Source of the DNA: Serpula lacrymans var. lacrymans S7.9
Taxonomy: Eukaryota > Basidiomycota > Agaricomycetes > Boletales > Serpulaceae
Reading direction: 5' to 3'
Assembly (NCBI RefSeq): GCF_000218685.1
Contig: NW_006763290.1
Span: forward strand, 2,050,871-2,114,870
DNA length: 64,000 bases
Shown: positions 18,303 to 31,190 of the stretch, piece after piece
Position numbering within the stretch: the first letter of the stretch is position 1
Layout of the letters: each line of letters starts with the position of its first letter
Translations under genes and position numbers: made by a program
The notes under the pieces: model-generated
Databases searched by the model: none
Told to the model about the DNA's origin: nothing
The model's input: only the letters and a program-made list of their open reading frames with translations

Positions 18303-21300
18303 CTAAGTTGACATTGTCTTCAGCACCTTCAATGTTGTCAAGTTCTTTGCTAGTGTCTGACCCAGTGTTTGAAGTATTGCTTTCATTGTCTCATATTTCC
18401 TTGTCTTTGTATTGACTAGGGATCTATGCAAGTGTGAGCGCGGCAGAATGATTACTAACAAAAGTGAGCTCACCTCCAAGCGAACACTGCCAGCAGTTGA
18501 GTCCAGATCATCATCAGAGTTATTGCCAAAAGAGCGACCTCTTTCAAGCTTCAAACAATTAGTAGTGCCATAGCAATAAGTATGGCCAACGCCCATCCCC
18601 CAATAATAACGCATAACCATATCATGGTTGACAAACCTATAAAATTATTTTATTAGTAGATTGAAAGCTTCTCCTATCTAAATACCATACCAGTTCACAT
18701 AATAACAATGCCAATTGGTAGAATCTGGAATACAGCTTGACAGACCTATACCATTTTCGTTGTGAATTTTGCCATCAGCGAACAATGGAATAATATGGCA
18801 GCTTCGTCAAACATCGTTTGGGTCCACAAAGCCGAAGGCTTCTTCATGGTGAATGGGGAGAAACAAGATGCAATCTAATGTGTGAGGACCCCAACTGGCT
18901 GCATCGGTATCAACTATTCTATACCATCTCACCCACAACACCTCTATCCATCAAGTGTTATAATCCACCATGTTTGATCCAACGTAGACCACATTGGCAT
19001 GAAAAATACCAAGAACTTGTGCGTACCAGTAATGGTGTTGTTGACCTCCAGAGGTATAGTCATCAGGGGGAGTAGAGAGTACCATTATATTTCAGTGAGC
19101 AGTACCAGGATTCATAACATCTTGAGTTCATTGCACATTGTACGTGGTATAGTTGATGCGTAAGATCTTGTGTCTATATAGGCAATTGTTTTTGATGAGA
19201 ACACATGAGCTTTTGTCTATGTCTGGGTTGTTTTCTTGAGCAAGCTCTCTACTGGTATTGATGTGTGCTGATATTTATATTCGAAGTTTTTCCTTGACGC
19301 GAGGGAGTAGATGCTGTTTAAGTTTTAGTACAACACTCTGAAAGGTTGTTCATTTCAAAATGAGGCAGGTATTATTGTTGGGATAGAATTTACCTTTATG
19401 GCGGGGTCACCTGAAAATCTTTCAAGGAATACAGGAATGTTGCAGGGATCATTCTGATTTTGACTGATATGGTGGTGTGTCTCTAGGATGTGTGCATCCG
19501 AATCCTCTCATGTTCGGTGCTTGCCTCTGCCTAACCGCTCTCAGATACGTCAAATACAATGTTCACGCTGCTCTATTTGCGTGATCTGTGGGACATACTT
19601 CTTCCTGCTTGTGCGATGATACCAAGTCTTGGGCGTGCAATGTTTGAGCTCTCCCTGGTCTGAGTCAGTACTAAATTTGATTGAGGATGAAAATGTGTAC
19701 TAGTTTTGTTGTGTTCAAATCTGTTGTGCCATATCTTCTAATACACTCAACATAATCACCAAGAGCATGTATTTTGTAAGTATTCAGCAAAAATTTCCTC
19801 AATCGTCATCCTGTGTTGCTTTTGTGATGTGAGGAGACACTGGCTTTCAGTGCAGTGAATTTGAATATGGTACTTACAAATTTGACACAGCTTTGTGTTT
19901 GTCGCCTTCTGGGGCCTAATAATTTGTGATCAGCTCAACACTGGGTCAGATCAAACACAGTAAATACCTCTGTGTTGATCCAGCTAGGAGCACTTTGTGC
20001 TGCACGACGTATGCGAGCATCTGCTTCACATTTGAGCTCTCGTGTTTCAAATGCACTACACGTCTTCTCTTTGAAATTATGTAGAGCTTTCCTTAAAGAA
20101 AAAAGAAGGCCATCAAGAATATCTAAAGTTGCATCTGTATGCAAACGAAGTTTTGCGAGGGCATGCCAATTGTGAGGATAAACAACAGCTGCAAGACACA
20201 TTTATCATGGGGTTTGGGAAGTAAGCCAGCAAATGCAGGAATAGCACACTGTTTGTATCATATAGTATGAGAGACTTTCTGTGCAGAGTCACAAAACCAA
20301 ATACCTGTAGGAGATCCTCGAAATTATGAGCAGTCATCTACCTCATTTCTGAGCTACTGCTCGGAAAACGTCTGATTGTACTACTACAAAATGTCGGTGT
20401 CTGCCTGTATCTTTTTGGATATTATATGTTAATCCACTGTGGTAAAAAGAAGGCTCAATACCTATAATCTAAAACAGTCACTAAGTCTTGGCCACAGGCA
20501 TCTAGGATTCGAATGAGGTGAGTAAATAAACTTTTCCGGACACCAAGTTTTATTTTGTACATAAGGTCGACAACAAATATATTGTACATCTTGAAGCCAA
20601 GCGGAGTTAGCTTCTCCAAGAAAGCATTCTGCAGGCCAAAATTAGGATATTAGACTGATAACAATGACATTACTTACCGCAGTTGGCACCAATGACTCTC
20701 CCTTCAAGAGATTCTCTACAGCAGCACTATTTACCATAAAATCCTTCTTGTAAATTTGTCAACGAGCGCTAGATACTTTGTTTTAATGCTGGGCATTGTC
20801 TTTACAAGCAAAAGTCATCCTTTGCGCCTTATCACAAAGTGTTCTAACCTTGTGTGCACAAAACAGTGGTAGCAAGCATCAAGGACAAGGGCAACTTCCG
20901 AGGTTTTGGATGCTGGTGAGTAGAATTCTAGATAGAGTATAATCAGTATGGTAATCAACATAAAAATAATCAGAGAGATGTTAGACCCAACTCACTTTTC
21001 AGGATAGTCGGCGTAATATGTAAAAATTCTGGGATAAAATCTACGCTGTACTCCATTGCAACAAGTTAGAACAATGCCGTGCTTATAAGCCTGGAGAAAT
21101 TCTTCATCCAACAGTGTCTTCCACTGTGCGTGGAAAAATTCACGATAACAATGAGCACCAAATGCGGAGGAGTGTACCTCATTGTTGACAGATTCAGAAA
21201 TGAATTCCTTGAAAGAACCAGATAGCGGAAAATGGTGAGACATCAATAATGAACTTTGAAGCAAAATTAAGTCTCTTACAGTCTGGAAATACGCAATGTG

Positions 21301-22764
21301 ATAACAGAGATGACAGGACGGCTTACACCGCCTATATGACTCATTTCCAAACCACAGGTACAAAGGCCAGAGCTTGGCTTCTCCGAAGGATGTAAGTTGT
21401 GTAGCATCCGACCAGAACTGAAGCGCAACAATAATACATTCTAGATCACTTCCAGGCTCCCTCGGCAATTCTTGGAGTTCACGGTGAGCATCAAGGTAAA
21501 AAGACAATGTATAAAGCTCGCCATAGGTCCGGATAGGACTGTTGTCATTGCCCGGCTGCCAAAAAAGTTGATAGGGCTCATAATAAAAATATGCGTTGTT
21601 GTGGACATTAGATAACTTTTCTCAAATGATGGAGACCAGATTTTGGTGATAGAAATCAGCATGCACAAACTGCTTTGAACCAGGGTTGCTTGTTTTCTTG
21701 TGGAACGGAACAGATATTCTGACGGTTGTTTTGGTCCATCCAGCATCATCATCAAGCCATTCCTCTACATCATCACCAGCCAGACGTCGATCAACAAGAT
21801 TCCAGTTGACTTCACAAATCTTCTCTGAACAAAAGTTAGGGTCGCCTACTATGTCTAAAAGCTCTTTAAACGATTCCTTCAACTTTTGCGCTCCATCCCA
21901 ATACCACTCTCCAAGACGGAATGCGTTATAGTTTGGATAAGGCATAAAAAAGTCTGAGTTGGAAGATTGAGTAGGTGTGTCATTACTGAGGCAATGCAAA
22001 GTGTCATTGGAGTCTGGAGAATTGTCTGGTGTTGGATCCTCTTTGGGGTTGTGGGTGGGAAACTTGTTGCCGTGATATTGTCGGAATAGGCCAAAAATGT
22101 TATGTGACGTGCGTAAAAGGAAGCGGAGACATTTTACTATGAAATAGGCTGGTCTATCCTCGGGAGAGACTTGGGCATGAGAAGACAAACTTAAAGCGGG
22201 TGCATGAGGACTCTCAAGACCATATGTTGCATCAATTGTAGAAGGTGGGACTGCTGGTAATGGCTGGGGAAGATCATCTCTGAATCACTTTGGTAGTTGC
22301 CGGTTGAGTCTGCGGGTTTGACATTCAGCAATGGAGACAGTAGAATCATATACCACTTCAGGCATTCTGAGTTGCTCTTCTACATCTGGGTCATCATTGC
22401 AAGATGTTTCAGCTGGCGCAGTAGACTGAGTCACCATTTAGCATTGCACACATAGTATGTGATAATAAAATAAGTGGCTACCAACCTGAGAACAGCTGGC
22501 TCCAGTTTGCTGTTGCTTCCTCCGTATCCATAACTCTTTGGCTTTCTCCAATGCATCACCCAGACATTTTCTTGTCTTTGGACAATTACGTTTGTGATTG
22601 CTAAGAGCGTTGGGTTGAGAGAACAACCTGCCACATGAGCAAGACAGGGATGATGATCCACCAATGTTTGGGATCATGTCTGAATTGATTCCAGTGGGTA
22701 TTAGGGTATATACAGCCTGAGCCTGACTCGGAGTGAGTGGTTGCAAGTCATATGTACGAGTCAT
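18303..22764 (-). pseudogene. Second Plavaka-type transposase, multi-exon, degenerate
   Basis: The gene reads right to left. A C2H2-like finger CSCGRLFSQPNALSNHKRNC with a basic helix lies at 22764-22440. The N-terminal core block (22188-20992) has LGEWYWDGAQKLKESFKELL, EEWLDDDAGWTKTTVRISVP, QFWSDATQLTSFGEAKLWPL and RRCKPSCHLCYHIAYFQTVR. Then come KLTPLGFKMYNIFVVDLMYK and RKSLFTHLIRILDACGQDLV (about 20630-20470), LAKLRLHTDATLDILDGLL (about 20160), and a C-terminal part with FVDPNDV and HDMVMRYYWGMGVGH (about 18850-18560). All expected modules are present in order, but stops and frameshifts interrupt them repeatedly. This is another subfamily from the transposase at 4638-6969. No terminal repeats were identified. 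Confidence 0.83.
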
Positions 22765-23705
22765 GGCCGGCGGTGCCTACTGCCCTCAGGCTAAGGCCCA
22801 AGTACCAGCTCCCCCCGGGCCAACAACTCAGAGTCACATTGGAGCCATGATGGCAATTGTGACTAATGATCATCATGATAACACAATAGATAATGTTAAG
22901 ATACCACAATACACTAAAAGCAGACCGTATAGCAACCATAATTTCCCAAGGACACTTGTTGAACCTAACCTTCCTATGTGAACCTTGATTTCCAGTGGTG
23001 ATTTTCCAGTGTTTACAGTATAGATATTGTAGTGGCATGAGGCGCCAATCCCCGACTCCGGTTTTGATTACCAAGTAAAAACAGGGTGTTTCAATTCAGC
23101 AGCAGTAGTTACATCATTTCTAGCAAGTAATGATCCCAAGATAATTAAAGTGGTTACAAAAGCATCAAGAAATGGAAAGAACCCAAGGGCGACCTTATTC
23201 TACCATGTAAAAAGAATATTTGTTGGACAAACAGAAACAATATTTGTCAAATGGGATGGTGAAGGGGATTTGGAAAGAGCACATAATTGAGGAACAGACT
23301 GCGATGATAGCAAAGCACGTTGGGACAAGAGCCAAAATGGCCGCCACTTTGATAAGAAGGATATCTCCAAAGGACTATAATGTTATAGATAGATAAGATT
23401 CAATTGGTCTATATACAGTATTTACGTGACCTTGGTGGTATTTGCAGAGCAATAGACAAAGAGGCTGATTTTTGCGTCCAACAGAACCCTCCTCAACTAA
23501 TGTTTGAGTCAGGGAACAAATGCAAAAGGGCAAGTATTACATATTTATATTCAAGACAGCATCAACATGATATCTGTAGTAGTACATTTGTAGCTGATAA
23601 GGGCAGAGAATATATGGGTAGCATGGAAAAAACGACGGTACTACTGTGAGATAAATTGAAAAACTTAAGAACTCAGGACCAACTGTTTTAGCACCGCACC
23701 AATGT
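22765..23705. other. No gene seen
   Basis: ORFs are short and unlike known proteins. The start may contain upstream sequence of the Plavaka pseudogene. Confidence 0.4.
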
Positions 23706-24918
23706 CTAGTGGGAAGTGGGTGTTGTCTTGCCAGACCTGCTGATGGGTTTATACTGACAAATGGCGCTCATCTCTGTGTTGTCACCAACTTGGGATTGAA
23801 CAGGACTTGGACTCGACCCTGTGCCAGTGAGAATGTGGTGGCGCTCATAATTTGGTGTCACACTACTGCCACTAGCCTTGGCCTGTGTCTCCACACCGTA
23901 ACCAACTGCTGCTAACAAGTGGCTTGCAACTCCAGAAGAATCACCTGTACGGGGGCGGTGACTCAGTTGACCTGAACTGGTGGAGAGGGACAAACTGGTG
24001 TGTCCAGCTCCATCACCACGGCATCTAGTACTACCATGTACATGACTCGGGTCTCCGGATACACCAGTGGGAGCAGGATTGAGCTGCATGGAAATGGTGT
24101 CCATATCAAATTCTTCAATGGATCAAAAGCCAGGAGGGTAGTTGTTGTTGGAGCTGAACAAAGATCACACAGGTGCTGTAGGAACGTTGGCAAGACTAGT
24201 TCTGAAGTCAATCCTGAGTAAGTTTAGCAATAGCATATTCTTCTCACCAGTAGCACGGTCAAAAGAATCTCAAGTTGCCTTCATAAAAATAATTTGTATT
24301 GCTGGTCAGTGACCTACTGCAGCGAATTCAAAAACAAAACAACTCACTGTTTACCACGCCAACATTTGTGTTGAGCTTCATCACAAACATTTCTATTGCA
24401 TGCATTTTATTCATTGTGGTGAGTTCATTGGTAATACTCCTCAACTGGAGGTGATGGACTCCATTGATGGAATCTTTGATTTTGTTCAGTGTTGCCTTCA
24501 TACTACAAAATTATATTGTCATGCTCTGACATTCTTGTCTAAGCTGGTGACATTGTCCCTGACAAGACGGACCGTCTCCTTTGTAGTTGCAATCTCCTCC
24601 CTGTGTGACCAGTTAAGTCAATTACATTCGTCCACCTTACGAGTTAAACCGTGAAGTTGGTTGTTAACCGAACCAAACTGATTTGTAACTGCATTGAATT
24701 GAGCATCTAGATATTCCTCGATACCATCAAGCCTGATGACAAAAGTGAGACCCTTATATATCATTAAATAATGGTTGAAACTCTCACTTTAATTTTACAT
24801 CAGTGTGGTCAAGGTGCACATTTGCAAGCATGTTGGCAACACCATTAACATCGTCATTTTTGTCAGAGGCGACCCCGATTCAGTTGAGGAGTTTGGTGGT
24901 GGAGGTTTGTGCAGACAT
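23706..24918 (-). pseudogene. Uncharacterised coiled-coil gene with Ser/Thr/Gly-rich tail
   Basis: The first exon starts MSAQTSTTKLLN at 24918 and meets a TGA. After an intron (about 24783-24735) comes a heptad-like stretch (LDAQFNAVTNQFGSVNNQL), then, in shifted frames, ETVRLVRDNVTSLDKNVRA and LNKIKDSINGVHHLQLRSI. These look like a long coiled coil. Downstream (24211-23706) lies a Ser/Thr/Gly-rich tail with IEEFDMDTISMQLNPAPTGV. Several stops and frame changes indicate a pseudogene. The family is unknown, and the two parts may not belong to one gene. Confidence 0.45.
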
Positions 24919-25704
24919 AATGGGTACAATGTGTACAGAATAATTCAATATTTTGGTGGTGGGTAAAAATACAAGGCTCACTGGTTTTGTAGCCTAGTTT
25001 GAGGATAATAGACAGCAGCTTGCCATAAAGTCTCGGGTTTAAATGCAAGGGAGTCCAACTTTGTACCAAAGACAGTCGTGAGTAAATATGACCATATTGG
25101 AGTGAGGAATATTATTCTCAAGCACTGGCGGAGACTTCAATGCTACATCAAGTTGACGGGGAATATGTGTGGTGATACCTTCGTAGATTCAGACCAGACT
25201 GGTGTTATTTCCTGGATTAGTGCTTTTCTTGAATTATATGTACTTTTTGGACTTTTGAGTCTTATATGGGATCAAATCAGTCAAATCTCAATAATGGTGG
25301 GGCCTAACTCTAGCCAGTCATGTTTTGTGCTTATACTGGCAACTTCAAGTTGCAATCTCACAAGTTAGAGTAGCAGCCATCCGTGCGTGCTGTTGTAACT
25401 GATAAAACGACCAGCTGATTTCATGTAATCATACAAATCCATGGTAGAGTTATAGCAACATCTATTATCAATTTTGTCATTTACTGTAATGATAATCATC
25501 CATGGACAGGAAACACAAATTACACAATATATACATCTGTATTTTTTTACCACCTAGCTGGTATCTTTGATTGTTAATGGCTTTACACTGCTACTAGCTT
25601 ATTTCATACATAATATTTATAATATCTAGGCAACCACTTGAAGGACCATTACCAACGTTTACTAGTACTTATTCTACTTACAAATTATATTATTTATTTA
25701 GTAA
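24919..25704. other. No gene seen
   Basis: A plus-strand ORF at 25078-25368 (96 codons) has no recognised feature. The remainder is AT-rich. Confidence 0.4.
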
Positions 25705-25792
25705 GAGAAAACATGCATTGGCCAGGGCTTGAACTGGGACTCCAGTATTTATGGTCTGGTTCTTTACAAACTGAACTACCAAGGTGTATTTG
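25705..25792 (-). tRNA. Degenerate tRNA-like sequence
   Basis: The minus strand has an A-box-like TGGTAGTTCAGTTTG and a B-box-like AGTTCAAGCCC at the right spacing. The anticodon stem CCAG/CTGG has an oversized loop and the T stem pairs only partly. I take it as a decayed tRNA gene or tRNA-derived repeat. Confidence 0.35.
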
Positions 25793-25974
25793 AAAACATA
25801 CAAATTGGCTGTGTGCTCTAAAGGTCTGAATCACTACACATAGGTGTAGGTCTCTTTGTATATTGAGACATCCTACTATTATTACTACCAAGAGAATATT
25901 TATGTTTGGAAATTTCCAAGTCATGTCCTAACAAGGAAAACAGCAGGGTTATCAGACAATTATTTACCCTTGTA

Positions 25975-26478
25975 AAACAATTCTCTTAAGAAAGTATTGT
26001 ATAACTGCATCAAAAGTCACTTCATGCTCTATTAGCTTTAAAATATGCAAAAACTTATTTTATTGTGTGTTTTGTTATGCTGTACCACTGCATAGTTCCC
26101 ATTTTGGCTAGATATATATTTCCATCATTTTCCACACTCAAATCTCTCCTGCATTACTTATTATTATCTAATTCACTTCAGTCTATATAGTCTAGTATTT
26201 AGTCTGCACCATCTGCTTTCGGTCCGCCAGTCCACATAGTGCACGCCTGTGGGAATTATTATGCAACCTGCAAATTAAATAGTTGGCATTTGTGGTCTTG
26301 TCCCATTAAACCCCTAGCACCAGGTGAAATATGATATTTGAAGGGATTGTCCCATATCAAATAGGTCTAGTCCCTAATGGCTATAGGTAGACCATGAAAA
26401 GGGGGATCTTAGCCCCAACCTTTTGGTGAGGATGATCAAGTTAAGAGCCCCAATTTTTTGGCTGCCTAAAGTGCTAAC
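25975..26478 (+). repeat. Dispersed repeat, inverted copy at 61592-62151
   Basis: Reading right, AAAACAATTCTC through GGCTGCCTAAAGTG aligns with the reverse complement of 61592-62151. Identity is patchy, and the other copy has about 50 extra bases in the CATAGGTCCCATCCC part. No coding sequence is evident. Likely a non-autonomous element or an LTR fragment. Confidence 0.8.
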
Positions 26479-29378
26479 ACATGATATGGAGGGCTTATGG
26501 CCATTGGTTACTTATTCTTATTCTTCTAACCCTCTACCCATTCTCACTCAATACAATAGGCTAGCTACTATTAGTCTTTTTCCTATTTAGGTAGCATAGC
26601 CACACTTTAGCGCTATATAAACCCCATGTAGTAAAATACTATTCTCTAATCATCTAATCAGAAGCTACCTTCACATCACTTTAACTTCTCCAATAAGCTG
26701 TTAGCAAGCATGAGACTTAGCTATCAGTTAGTTGGCTGGCAGAATGCCTTTAAAACTCAACTCAAGGGAAAGATTGATGACCATGGAAGAGGTTATAACA
26801 ACAAAGGTTTGATTTACGTACAGAGACTAAAATTGTATGTGACACTAATACATTGACTATCATGTGCCCCTGCTCATTACAGCTAAGCCCCAGCGGCCTA
26901 TCTAAATTTGGCAGGTAGTCCATCTCAATGATGTTGATTTTCAATCATCCTTCATTAAATCAGTGGTTGCTCATCTTGCCTGGTTAAAATGAGGCTGGGG
27001 AGTTTTTGAACTGGAGAAAGTACATCCCTTTGTGTTACCTATGTTCTTTACTGTCTTATTCATTTGGGTACACTTATCTTTTATCCATCATTTTTTCTAC
27101 AGCTACAGTTACCACACATTGCCTGGGACTCGTTTGTTTCAAATTGGAACTACTTCCCTTCCTCCCTTATTTAGAAAGGTGGTCCACCATAACCAGAGCC
27201 TTGGAAAGGCCATAGAACTGTCAGATTTGGACTAGGTGGTGGACTGGTGGCTCCAGTTCCTTTCTCTTAGTGGGACATTTATTTGCAGTGTAATTATCTT
27301 GATTTTTGAATCAATCTTATGGACACATATTTTTTTAGAATGCCTGACTGATGACAAGGGAGCTGTGTTAATACTGATGTTGTTCTTGCCTTGCCCTCTT
27401 TTGCAGTTTATTGCCATGACCATGCAATTTTTCCCTTGCTTTCTTTCTGCTATTGGACTATCTTTTTGGCTGTACAATCTGTAATACTTTAGATGTTTTA
27501 TTTCTTGTTCTTAGTTTGTTAACAACGGTGCAGGATACATTATAAATTACTATACTCCAACTTCTACCTTTTTGACTAATCTTCGTCCATACTATTATAG
27601 TCTTTATCATACTCATTGTTTGACATGTTATTGTCAACCTTATGTATGGCCATAGTAAAATCCTCTTCATCAATGGAGAACCTTTCTTGAAGTCCAAAAA
27701 AGGGCTGGGTGGAGGGTCTCCTGTCCCTAACTGACTGAGACCACTAGTTATTGGCCCCCTATTATCACATCTGTTTCTTGAAGAGCCTGGAGCTGAGTGT
27801 GCTGGCCTTGGCAATTGATTTAATGCCTTATCACGGTTAGCCAACAAAAGCAACTTGATTTCTTTTATTGAACACTCATAATTGTAAGGAGTGTCGTTGC
27901 AATTTATGGCATTTTTCTCCCATGATATTAAGCTTGTAAGTCACTGTTTGTTGTAGCAGTTGAGTGGAAGGTTGGTGGGAGCACAGGCTTTTTTATTGAC
28001 CAGATTTGTGTAAGATCTGTGATGAGCATCCTGGCCACAATGGGACCATTCCTCTATCCTTGGCTCACAACAACAGGCAATGACATTGTCCAGCTCTCAT
28101 ACAAGATTTTTGTTTTATCATTACTGTCAGAACTGTGGCCTCTTTAGAGTAACGGAGCTGCGGAGTACAAGGGTGGAGTAGTGGAGTACGGAGAATAAGA
28201 TGGGGAATCAGCTTAGCTCGTGTGCTAGACCCTTCCATGGACCTTGGTCCCTAGCTCATTAAAAGTGGACAGAGGAGAAGTAGAGGATGAAAAGGAGCAG
28301 AGTAAAGGTCCTTTGGAGAAGGATTGGAAAGGACTTAGAAAAGGACTGGTAAAAAAGCAAGGGAATCTAGTTGATATTTGAACTGCAGGAACGGAGTACA
28401 GGAGTTATAGCTTATATACTGCGGAGTTCCATGCGGACAATTATCTAGCAAGAGGAGAACATATGTGCAAGGAGTGTATCATAAGGTCTAACTACAGAGT
28501 CCACGAGGAATACTAGAACATGCAAGGAGAATGTATGGCGGACTAGAAGTCTGGTGCAGGAGTATCAGAGTGGACAACTGGAGTACCATGTGACTGAAAC
28601 CATTGGTATACTCGGGATTATATTCCTCGTGGTCTGCCGGTCAGCATAAATCTACGCTCCATTTTGGGCTTGGAGATGCTGGAGTTCTGTCTTCCGGTAT
28701 GGATATGACAATTGCTCACACCTGCAGAGCCAAGTTCCTTGAGCAGTCCTTGATGATGATTGAGTTCAGGAACTCCTAGAACAATGTCAAGGTGAGCTTT
28801 ATACAACTATAGAGTTTTTTTTTCAACAGATATTAAAGGAAAGGAAAAAGATGACATGCACCCGTTCTCTTCTCGCTCTCTAGCTTGCTAGCCTGAGATT
28901 ATCTTGATGCTTTGCAGGAGTAAGTCCTGCAAAAGTCCTATAGCCGTCCTTCACATGTTTAAGATGAAGACTTACACTAAATTAGACATACCCTCTGGTA
29001 AGCTATTTTGTAGGTATAGGTTCCAGCTGCCTTTACCACTTCAACTTCTCAATGCAATTGATGAAGTTTTCTGCCAAGATGCTAATAGCTGCACAATTTA
29101 ACATGGAGCCACAAGATTGATTTAAATCTAGACAAAAGTTATCTGCCGTGATAACTATATAACCTGGCTCTTGTTGCAGGAACTTTTGGATTTCCTCCTC
29201 AGTTAATGGGGGGGAAGGCGCTGAATATTTTCAGCATTGCAAGTAGATATTTCTTGATTTTTCTCTGAAACCACCAGACTTGAATTAGCAAAAGATCCTT
29301 AGGGGAAAGCAGAAGGGGGAGGAGATTAGACTTACTTGGAAGTCATTATGATCCGGCTCTCCACAGTATATGTTTTTT
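26479..29378. other. Long stretch without a recognised gene
   Basis: CGCTATATAAACCCC near 26620 resembles a core promoter or LTR promoter, but no matching LTR ends were found. Hydrophobic plus-strand ORFs at 27006-27484 overlap each other in different frames and look like chance ORFs in T-rich sequence. A GGAGTAC-rich stretch lies at about 28150-28450. Nothing else is supported. Confidence 0.4.
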
Positions 29379-29589
29379 TCAATATGCTTGGTCTTCTTTG
29401 AAGGGAATTTTGTGGCCGCGTGAGTCTGTGCATTTCCAGGATGAGGAGGTCCCTTGAATTCTAATGTTGTTCATCAGCTGTTTAAGATCTGCTTGGTTCT
29501 GAGCCAGATTTTCCTGGAGCATGTTTGTCATGTGGCTAAAAAATTTTGACATGAGAGTAAGAAGTGTTCCTGCGATATAATCATCTTGA

Positions 29590-29925
29590 CCAGATGGAGA
29601 GCTCAAATAATGACCAGTGGATGGGGGGCCTTTCAGCATTTGAGTTTGGTTGGGGGGGTCATTTAGCGCGGCTGTGATGCTTCCTGGTCCCTGCCTTTGG
29701 TCAGAAGAATCATTGCGAGTAGATGAGGGATTTTTTGGTTCTTGAGTTTGATTGGGAGAATTGATATGATGTGACATTTTGTGGCCCTTGAGTTTGGTTG
29801 GTGTCATTTCAAGTGGATGCAGTGTCTTCTGGTTGTTGAGTGCAATTGGAAGGATCATTTTGAGGTGGTGTGTGTGGCTCTTGATCCAGGTCAGGTGTAC
29901 TGTTTGTGTCAAGATCCATTCTCGT
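29590..29925 (-). repeat. About six degenerate 48-bp coding repeats
   Basis: Units encode variants of NDPPNQTQMLKGPPSTG, NSPNQTQEPKNPSSTR and NDTNQTQGPQNVTS, in more than one frame because of frameshifts. The common DNA motif on the plus strand is TTGAGTTTGGTTGG. A minisatellite inside the coding region. Confidence 0.6.
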
Positions 29926-31190
29926 CAAGTTACCATTCTTGTTTGCTCTTAAAAATGGGTCCCTGGACACAACTCTAGGCATTGGTGCTTTGTTAGAAGC
30001 CCGGGTAGCAGCACAAGAGACTTCTTGCAATGACCTTTGAGTAGATAACCTGTGCCGAGAAGATACGGCTCCAGATGGCTTCCACTTTGGAAGGACAAAA
30101 CTAGTTAAAGGTTGGATCAATGGAGCTACCCCTTGCATAGGAGTTGGCAATAACAAAGTGTTCTGGGAAACAGCAGTTGATAAAGCGCATCACAGCTGCA
30201 AATCTTTCCCGGGTAAATTGCCCTTCCTTGCGTGGATTGGCAAACTCCCTGTCAATTGATTGGATATGCATACACTGTGGTGAATAATGTCAATTGAAAT
30301 AGAACACACCATGCAGATGCCAAAATCTGGCTCAAAACACCAGCTGTCAGAAAATGCACCAAAAACAAATCAGCTCCAATATATCCTTTTCCTCCTGTGT
30401 CCAAGATATCAAAATTGTGATCTGAGCTACTCACCTGAGCAATAACTTCTTCTGAGTTTACATTTCCAGATAATAACAAATGTGTGTTTCTTAGTACTAC
30501 CAAGCTACTTCTTGATAAAGCTGGGAGTGCGGAAGCTGGATTTAATTGGGTAGGGCATGAGATATCTTGGCTCATTCAACACTGGGGGGGCTGCATTGAA
30601 AAGTCCCTATTTCCAGATGCCACATTTGTATTATCTAACAGCACAGTTATCTCTTGATAGGGCTGAGATATCTTGACTCCCTTGGAGATATCTTGACTCC
30701 CTTGAAAATGAATGGACTGTGTGGATTGAGTAGCAGTGGCTTGAACTGTTCTGATACTTAAAGCCACAGATTGTAATCCAGGGTTGCTTGATGAGGCTTC
30801 ACTCGTTGGGTTCAATCCCTAAGACAGGATTGAGCTTATAGATCAGCAACAATAGATTGTGCGTATTATTTGCTGAAGTATGTACCATATTGGGTTGGTC
30901 CTCGCACATTGACTGAGTACTGGTGCCAGGATCTTTACGTGCCAACGGCAGTGTCAAATTGGCTGCTGAGTCCCTTGATTTATTCTGAGTATTTCAAACA
31001 TCTTCACCCTTTTTTATTATGCTGTTAAGAGTAAATGATTCACTATTACGGGGGCATGAAAGTATTTTCTGAGCCATGTCTTTATCACTTCCATCTGAAT
31101 CCTCGCTAGCTACTTCCCAAGCAGCATTTTCCATGGCATACTATTTGCTTTGTCAAAAAGGTAAAGAGTATTAAGATATATTTTACTTAC

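Noticed and set aside
27006..27484. Overlapping hydrophobic ORFs as a membrane protein gene
   Set aside because: Three frames are open at once in T-rich sequence, with no splice structure, no conserved motif and no second copy.
28140..28450. GGAGTAC-rich stretch as a microsatellite or promoter array
   Set aside because: Spacing is irregular and the motif is short; no unit length could be defined.
30160..30240. RERFAAVMRFINCCFPEH as part of a Helitron or Crypton protein
   Set aside because: The match is only an impression from a short segment. No helicase, Rep or tyrosine-recombinase motif was found around it.
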